Source of the DNA: Actinoallomurus sp045806665
Lineage (GTDB): Bacteria > Actinomycetota > Actinomycetes > Streptosporangiales > Streptosporangiaceae
DNA length: 10,657 bases
Reading direction: 5' to 3'
Assembly (NCBI GenBank): GCA_045806665.1
Contig: JBJMIW010000071.1
Coordinates: forward strand, 1-10,657
Below, piece after piece: positions 7,448-10,657 of the stretch (its first letter is position 1; every line of letters starts with the position of its first letter). The notes beneath the pieces were generated by a model. It was given only the letters and a program-made list of their open reading frames with translations. It did no database searches and was not told the DNA's origin. A program made the position numbers and the translations under genes.

Positions 7448-7470
7448 CGGCCTCGAGCTCCTCGAGGCCG
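7448..7470. repeat. 10-bp perfect inverted repeat (hairpin)
   Basis: CGGCCTCGAG and CTCGAGGCCG are separated by the 3-nt loop CTC. The stem is stable and terminator-like, but no T-tract follows on either strand. It lies in the gene-poor region 7291-7581, about 160 bp upstream of the methyltransferase start and on the far side from its 3' end, so it is not that gene's terminator. Its role is unknown. Nothing else in 7291-7581 was recognised. Confidence 0.5.
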
Positions 7471-7581
7471 TCAAGCTGCTTGGCATCCTGAACACCGCGC
7501 GAGACTGAAAAACCAACGACCTCCGCCATCCGGTCGCGCTCAGCGCCTCTTCACCGACAACCAAGGCCGCCACCCCGGAGC

Positions 7582-7656
7582 ACGGGCGTCGCCGCCCTGA
7601 GCCCGGACGCTCGTCTCTTGGCCATCGGCGACAACACTGGTTCAGTCCAGCTTTGA
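7582..7656 (+). pseudogene. WD40-repeat protein C-terminal relic
   Basis: The plus strand reads LSPDARLLAIGDNTGSVQL and then a TGA (7654-7656), preceded by TGVAA. This matches the core of a WD40 blade (xFSPDGRLLATGDxDGTVRLW), cut one residue before the usual Trp-Asp. The preceding DNA in this frame is proline/arginine-rich and not WD40-like, so only about 24 codons of one blade survive. It is likely the tail of a larger beta-propeller gene, destroyed or cut where the integrase-bearing element joined the chromosome. Confidence 0.55.
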
Positions 7657-7754
7657 GAGATGGCGGATTCGGCTCGCCCCGTCACATTGCCGGTCCGGCT
7701 CATGGGCGATCGGGCGTCTCCCCTTCTCCCAGTCCCCAGCCGTGTCGGGCGAGA

Positions 7755-8106
7755 TCAATCGGTCTTCGCGGACTTGTCGCCGAAGATGGTGTTCATCGTC
7801 TCGGTCCCCTTGGTGATCACTGGCTTGAGCTGATGCCGGTAGACCTCCTCGGTGACCGCCATGCTGGAGTGCCCCGCAGAGATCGGCGATGTTCTCGATG
7901 GGCACACCGTTGTCACTCATGATCGAGACGAACGAGTGACGGGGTTCGCGGGGAACCCGCTTCTCCCCGATCTTTGCCTTCTTGGCGATGAGCCGGAACG
8001 CGCGCCGTACGTTGGCGGCGTCGAGCGGTGTTCCGACTGGTGAGCAGAACACGAGGTTCCGGTTCTGCCACGCCTTGCCGGCCTTGAGACGCTGGGCGGC
8101 CGTCGT
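7755..8106 (-). pseudogene. tyrosine recombinase/integrase, truncated and frameshifted
   Basis: The minus strand encodes the C-terminal catalytic half of an actinobacterial tyrosine integrase: AAQRLKAGKAWQNRNLVFCS, then PVGTPLDAANVRRAFRLIAK, then PREPRHSFVSIMSDNGVPIE. It continues in the next frame as HSSMAVTEEVYRHQLKPVIT and ends IFGDKSAKTD with a TGA (7755-7757). The Arg of the RH box, the His of the GHS box and the Tyr of VYRHQL are all present once the frame is corrected. One extra base in the G-run read from CCCC (7872-7875) breaks the frame. An in-frame TGA at 8107-8109, with no integrase sequence beyond it, shows that the N-terminal arm- and core-binding domains are gone. It is a relic of an integrated phage or integrative conjugative element. 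Confidence 0.85.
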
Positions 8107-8157
8107 TCACCCACGCCACGACGTGATCCCACCGGAGGTGCGACGGCCCCCTCGGAT

Positions 8158-8174
8158 CCGCCTCCCGGAGGCGG
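8158..8174. repeat. 8-bp inverted repeat hairpin
   Basis: CCGCCTCC and GGAGGCGG are separated by one base. A short CCTTT follows on the plus strand. It may be a weak terminator or part of a larger structure, in the gap between the truncated integrase (from 8106 leftward) and the small ORFs at 8255. Confidence 0.4.
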
Positions 8175-8254
8175 AGGCCTTTGTCGTGAGCAGGCCCGGT
8201 GACCGGGGCGGACTCCTCCCGCGTCAGCACGACGACACCGACGAGGAGCTCCTC

Positions 8255-8388
8255 ATGGGCGAGTACAGCTGCGGCTGCCCTACGATCTGATGACCTTCGA
8301 GGAGCGCGACCAGGTCGACGCCGAGCGAACCGACGCGATCCGAGAAACCGTGTCCGGCCTGCCCGCGCGGCCCGGTACCCGACGCTAA
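8255..8388 (+). pseudogene. small hypothetical gene, split by a one-base frameshift or two overlapping tiny ORFs
   Basis: An ATG at 8255 has a good GAGGAG site (8243-8248, spacing 6) and opens the 11-codon frame MGEYSCGCPTI. That frame stops at TGA 8288-8290, overlapping an ATG at 8290 that starts a 32-residue frame (MTFEERDQVDAERTDAIRET and 12 more residues), ending at TAA 8386-8388. Adding one C to the CCC at 8278-8280 would join both into a 44-residue protein, MGEYSCGCPYDLMTFEERDQ and onward. That is a more natural product than an 11-mer. I recognise no family. The TAA is followed at once by the AAGGAG of the next gene, so the two probably form an operon. Confidence 0.45.
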
Positions 8389-8402
8389 GGAGCCCCCCAA
8401 CT

Positions 8403-8855
8403 GTGAAGATGATCGACCGCGCCAAGGCGTACATCCGACAGAAAACGAGACGCGACCTCCGCTCGACCGGCCACCTACTCGACGAAGTGGCCGATCCCAC
8501 CCCGGCGCAACGCGACCGCGCAAGGCACAAGCAAAAACGCGACGACAACAGGCTCGCGGTGTCCACGGCCCACGAGACGCCGGCCACGGAACCGCCCACC
8601 GAGCCAACCACCGAACCGGCCACCGCGCCGACCACCGAACCGACCACCGAACCGACCACCGAACCGACCACCGAACCGACCACGGAACCGACCACGGAAC
8701 CGACCACGGAACCGACCACCGCGCCGACCACCGAACCGGCCACCGCGCCGACCACAGCGCCCGCCGCATGCCCGCGTTGCGGCGCGACCGGCGAGGCGCC
8801 CTGCACGACCCCGTCCGGCAAAGCCACGAAGACCCACAAAGGGCGCGGGCAATGA
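8403..8855 (+). CDS. TTEP-repeat protein with C-terminal zinc knuckle
   Basis: The 150-residue product has three parts. A basic N-terminus (MIDRAKAYIRQKTRRDLRST, then a charged AQRDRARHKQKRDD helix) is followed by 15 tandem tetrapeptides of the TTEP/TTAP/ATEP type (residues ~61-120). The end is CPRCGATGEAPCTTPSGKAT followed by KTHKGRGQ. The final motif, CPxCGAxxGxPCxTxSGKxxxxH, is the short zinc finger common in actinobacterial proteins of mobile or phage origin, probably nucleic-acid binding. The acidic Pro/Thr repeat should be an extended, disordered linker. There is no signal peptide, so it looks cytoplasmic. The start is the GTG at 8403, with AAGGAG at 8387-8392; ATG 8409 is an alternative. 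It follows the small ORF at 8255-8388 by 14 bp. Confidence 0.7.
   Translation: MKMIDRAKAYIRQKTRRDLRSTGHLLDEVADPTPAQRDRARHKQKRDDNRLAVSTAHETPATEPPTEPTTEPATAPTTEPTTEPTTEPTTEPTTEPTTEPTTEPTTAPTTEPATAPTTAPAACPRCGATGEAPCTTPSGKATKTHKGRGQ
8583..8762 (+). repeat. 12-bp tandem repeat array, 15 units
   Basis: Fifteen 12-bp units (consensus ACCACCGAACCG) lie inside the TTEP-repeat gene. The seven central units (8631-8714) are most uniform: four are identical, then three carry ACG in place of the second ACC. Outer units have diverged to GCC-ACC-GCG-CCG forms. Since the unit is a multiple of three, slippage changes linker length without a frameshift. Confidence 0.9.
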
Positions 8856-9025
8856 GCAGCGGGTGCTGTGTTGTTCGATGGCGAGTGCGACGGAACGACG
8901 CCGTGCACTTCGTTACTCTTGCGGACGATCAGAGACGATATGGCCAGGTAGACATTGGTCGATCGCATGGCAGCGGCCTACCTGATATTCCCTCGTAATG
9001 AATGAGTCGGGGCACACCGAGGGCA
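8856..9025. other. no recognisable gene
   Basis: This DNA follows the TTEP-repeat gene. AGGTAG (8946-8951) and CTACCT (8978-8983) form a short inverted repeat. No coding sequence of known type was seen. Confidence 0.3.
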
Positions 9026-9097
9026 CATGATCTTGGTGCCGGTGCGGGCTTGCTGGACGGCCTCGATCATTGCCCATCGCAGGATCGGCGATCCCTG
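9026..9097 (-). pseudogene. IS110-family transposase relic, interrupted
   Basis: The minus strand reads QGSPILRWAMIEAVQQARTG then TKIM. This is the conserved C-terminal block of IS110/IS1111 transposases (KQGSPxLRWAxIEAV). Upstream, the gene is cut at about 9097-9100, exactly where the ISKra4-type element begins. Downstream, the sequence leaves the family after about 23 codons, so the 3' end is also lost. The remainder of the IS110 gene, if kept, should lie beyond the right edge of the window on the far side of the ISKra4-type element. Confidence 0.7.
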
Positions 9098-9209
9098 TTG
9101 GGTGTAGCTCGTTTTAAGTGAGTGTCTGGCCTGGGCTTTTGTGGTTGTTACTGTTTGATCGCGTGACCGTCGTTTACCTTGGGTGCAGGCGTGGTGGGGC
9201 GGTGCGGCG

Positions 9210-9773
9210 ATGGGTTCGTTGCTGGATGAGCTGGCACGGCGTGAGGCCGAGGTCCGGCAGCGGATCGAGGAGGTCCGTGAGCAGATCGCCGGGCTGGAGT
9301 CGCGGCTGGAGACCGAGGAGGACCAACTGTCGCGGCTGGTGATCACGCGGGAGACGGTAGAGGAGATCCTGGGCGGAGCGGCCTCGCCGGTGGCTGTGCC
9401 CGCGGGTGAGGGTGAGGCCGTCGAACCGGTCGAATCGGTGGGTGCGCCGTCGTTGGTGCGTGGTGTGGTGACGGTGCCGCCATGGCGGCCGGGCATGTCG
9501 GCGCAGGTGTTGCCGCAGGCGTACCGGGACGCGGTGGAGATCATGGCCGATGCCGGTGGGGTGATGCGGGCGGGGCAGATCTTGACGGCGATGGGGTTGC
9601 CGGATGAGGCGGCCAAGCGGGAAGGGCTGCGGTCCAAGCTCAAGCGGCTGGTGGAGCGTGGGTGGGCGGCCGAGGACGGGCCGGGGTTGTTCACGGTGAC
9701 CAGCCAGGTCGCCCACGATCTGTCGGGAGGGGCCGCCGATGGCGGCAGCAGCGTGTTCTCACCGGGCGGGTGA
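9210..9773 (+). CDS. ISKra4-type accessory protein (first ORF)
   Basis: The 187-residue protein has a predicted coiled coil at residues ~5-50 (LARREAEVRQRIEEVREQIA, then GLESRLETEEDQLSRL), a Pro/Val/Glu-rich linker, and a C-terminal helical domain at ~100-165. That domain (YRDAVEIMADAGGVMRAGQI, then LTAMGLPDEAAKREGLRSKL, then KRLVERGWAAEDGPGLFTVT) resembles a winged helix. Two-gene ISKra4 elements carry a small upstream ORF like this; its role in transposition is not established, and DNA binding is inference. I chose the ATG at 9210 because it gives MGSLLDELARREAE, although the frame is open from a GTG at 9183. The next gene starts 77 bp after its stop, with a hairpin between them. Confidence 0.7.
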   Translation: MGSLLDELARREAEVRQRIEEVREQIAGLESRLETEEDQLSRLVITRETVEEILGGAASPVAVPAGEGEAVEPVESVGAPSLVRGVVTVPPWRPGMSAQVLPQAYRDAVEIMADAGGVMRAGQILTAMGLPDEAAKREGLRSKLKRLVERGWAAEDGPGLFTVTSQVAHDLSGGAADGGSSVFSPGG

Positions 9774-9780
9774 TTGCGGC

Positions 9781-9846
9781 GGGCTCTTCTCCCGGTCAGG
9801 TTCGAAGGTGCCAACCCAAGACGATCCGCGCCGGGAAGAAGAGCCC
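9781..9846 (+). promoter_or_regulatory. long hairpin covering the ISKra4 transposase ribosome-binding region
   Basis: GGGCTCTTCTCCCGG (9781-9795) can pair with CCGGGAAGAAGAGCCC (9831-9846), leaving one bulged base and a 35-nt loop. The right arm contains the only purine-rich GGGAAGAAGAG before the transposase ATG at 9851, so folding would hide it. The left arm begins 7 nt after the stop of the first ORF, so a terminating ribosome would disturb it. This suggests translational coupling of the two IS genes; that is inference. Confidence 0.6.
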
Positions 9847-9850
9847 TGTG

Positions 9851-10651
9851 ATGGCACAGTACGACACGGCCGTCACCGCTGACTGCTTTGCGCAGGCGCG
9901 GAACACCTTCAACTGTCTGGTCGGACAGCTCACCGATCCGGCGGCCGGGACGCTGACGCATGACCACCTGGAGGAACTGCTCGTGCAGCAAGGCCGTGAG
10001 CTGCAACGACAACTGCTGCAGACACACCTTGATCTGCGAGCACAGCGCGAGCAGCAGGCCGGGACGCAGGCTCGCCGGGACGGGTTCGGTGTGGTGGGGG
10101 CCGATGGTGTGGTGCGACGGCGGGTGGAGTCCGGGCATCACCGGTTGCTGGCCACGGTGTTCGGGACGGTGAGGGTCACCCGGTGCGCCTGGCGGGCCCC
10201 GAACGCGGGCAACCTGTATCCGGCCGATGTGGCGCTGTCGCTGCCGGGCCGGCGGCATTCTCATGGGCTGGCCCGCCTGGCGGCGTGCGAGGCGGTGCGC
10301 GGCTCGTTCGATACCGCGCACGCCGCGATCATCGCCCGCTGCGGAACGGTGATCGACAAACGGCAGATCGAAGACCTGCTCGTCGCCTCCGCCCGCGACA
10401 TCGATGCCTTCTACGCCGAGCAGACGCCGGTGCCGCGCACCGGTGAGGAACTGCTGGTGCTCAGCTTCGACGGCAAGGGCATCGCGATGCGTCCCGACGC
10501 GCTGCGCCCGGCCACCGCCAAAGCCGCCGCCCGAGCCAAGCGGACGTTTCGGACCCGGCTGGCCGGCGGGGAGAAACCGGCCCGCAAGCGGATGGCGACC
10601 CTGGGGTGGTCTATGACGCCGAGCCCGCACCCCGCCGCCCGCACGATGTGA
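9851..10651 (+). CDS. ISKra4-family transposase, frameshifted near the window edge
   Basis: From ATG 9851 the protein reads MAQYDTAVTADCFAQARNTF. It continues through the region LLATVFGTVRVTRCAWRAPN and AGNLYPADVALSLPGRRHSH to the first catalytic-aspartate block, ELLVLSFDGKGIAMRPDALR. These are ISKra4-family transposase features. Family members are about 450-500 residues, so much of the gene lies past the edge. At GGGG (10603-10606) one G appears to be missing: with it, the frame would continue ATLGVVYDAEPAPRRPHDVI to the window end. As written, it turns to WSMTPSPHPAARTM and stops at 10649-10651. A GTG at 9848 is an alternative start. Expression is probably controlled by the hairpin just upstream. 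Confidence 0.8.
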   Translation: MAQYDTAVTADCFAQARNTFNCLVGQLTDPAAGTLTHDHLEELLVQQGRELQRQLLQTHLDLRAQREQQAGTQARRDGFGVVGADGVVRRRVESGHHRLLATVFGTVRVTRCAWRAPNAGNLYPADVALSLPGRRHSHGLARLAACEAVRGSFDTAHAAIIARCGTVIDKRQIEDLLVASARDIDAFYAEQTPVPRTGEELLVLSFDGKGIAMRPDALRPATAKAAARAKRTFRTRLAGGEKPARKRMATLGWSMTPSPHPAARTM

Positions 10652-10657
10652 TCGCCG

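Larger units (their letters stand above)
9099..10657 (+). mobile_element. ISKra4-type insertion sequence, right part outside the window
   Basis: The element begins at about GGGTGTAGCTCGTTTTAAG (from about 9100) and carries two genes in order: a coiled-coil accessory protein and an ISKra4-family transposase. It sits inside an IS110-family gene. The left boundary is inferred from the end of IS110 homology. The right end is not in the window, so terminal repeats and target duplication cannot be compared. Confidence 0.7.

Noticed and set aside
8583..8762. repeat array considered as CRISPR
   Set aside because: The 12-bp units are contiguous with no spacers and encode an in-frame tetrapeptide repeat.
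7913..8968. 351-codon minus-strand frame with SVVGSVVGAV repeats
   Set aside because: The repeats are the antisense reading of the TTEP array. The frame opposes a plus-strand gene with a ribosome-binding site and a zinc-knuckle motif.
10601..10610. programmed -1 frameshift in the ISKra4 transposase
   Set aside because: A Gly tRNA could re-pair on the GGGG run, but there is no standard slippery heptamer or visible stimulator, and I know of no such shift in this family. A lost base is simpler.
8978..10630. 550-codon minus-strand open frame
   Set aside because: It is antisense to the ISKra4-type genes and its composition is Arg/Pro/His-rich. Only its last codons (9026-9097) match a known family, the IS110 transposase relic.

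Overview
The window is high-G+C DNA from an actinomycete. The evidence is the strong GC bias at codon third positions, GTG/TTG start candidates, and gene families typical of large actinobacterial genomes: a zinc-ribbon/GIY-YIG-like protein, an actinobacterial-type tyrosine integrase, an ISKra4-type insertion sequence, and a one-chain indolepyruvate oxidoreductase. The genus cannot be read from the sequence; Streptosporangiales or Streptomyces relatives are a guess.

Layout. 1-1292: a 5' region with a possible 15-codon leader ORF coupled to a zinc-cysteine-rich protein with a GIY-YIG-like C-terminal domain. 1570-2616: a chimeric reading frame joining the start of an IS transposase to the last ~300 codons of an indolepyruvate ferredoxin oxidoreductase. 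2812-4890: an APC amino-acid permease (minus strand), transcribed divergently from a GntR regulator that keeps only its DNA-binding domain. 5109-5198: the last ~30 codons of an acyl-CoA dehydrogenase. 5262-6186: a complete IS5-family element with 19-bp inverted ends. 6475-7263: a class I SAM-dependent methyltransferase. 7582-8106: a WD40 tail fragment and a truncated, frameshifted tyrosine integrase. 8255-8855: small ORFs and a protein with 15 TTEP-type tetrapeptide repeats ending in a zinc knuckle. 9026-10657: a fragment of an IS110 transposase interrupted by an ISKra4-type element that runs off the right edge.

How the parts fit. The intact-looking genes are the zinc/GIY-YIG-like protein, the permease, the IS5 transposase, the methyltransferase and the TTEP-repeat protein. 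Much of the rest is relic. The indolepyruvate oxidoreductase end, permease, GntR regulator and acyl-CoA dehydrogenase tail could be remains of an amino-acid or aryl-acid catabolic locus broken up by mobile elements; this is inference.

Three probable single-base indels fall in G/C runs (7872-7875, 8278-8280, 10603-10606). They could be real decay or consensus errors. I do not see a clearly new multi-gene system. The features most worth a second look are the IS/oxidoreductase chimera, the hairpin covering the ISKra4 transposase ribosome-binding region, the tandem-repeat zinc-knuckle protein, and the zinc/GIY-YIG-like gene with its overlapping leader ORF.
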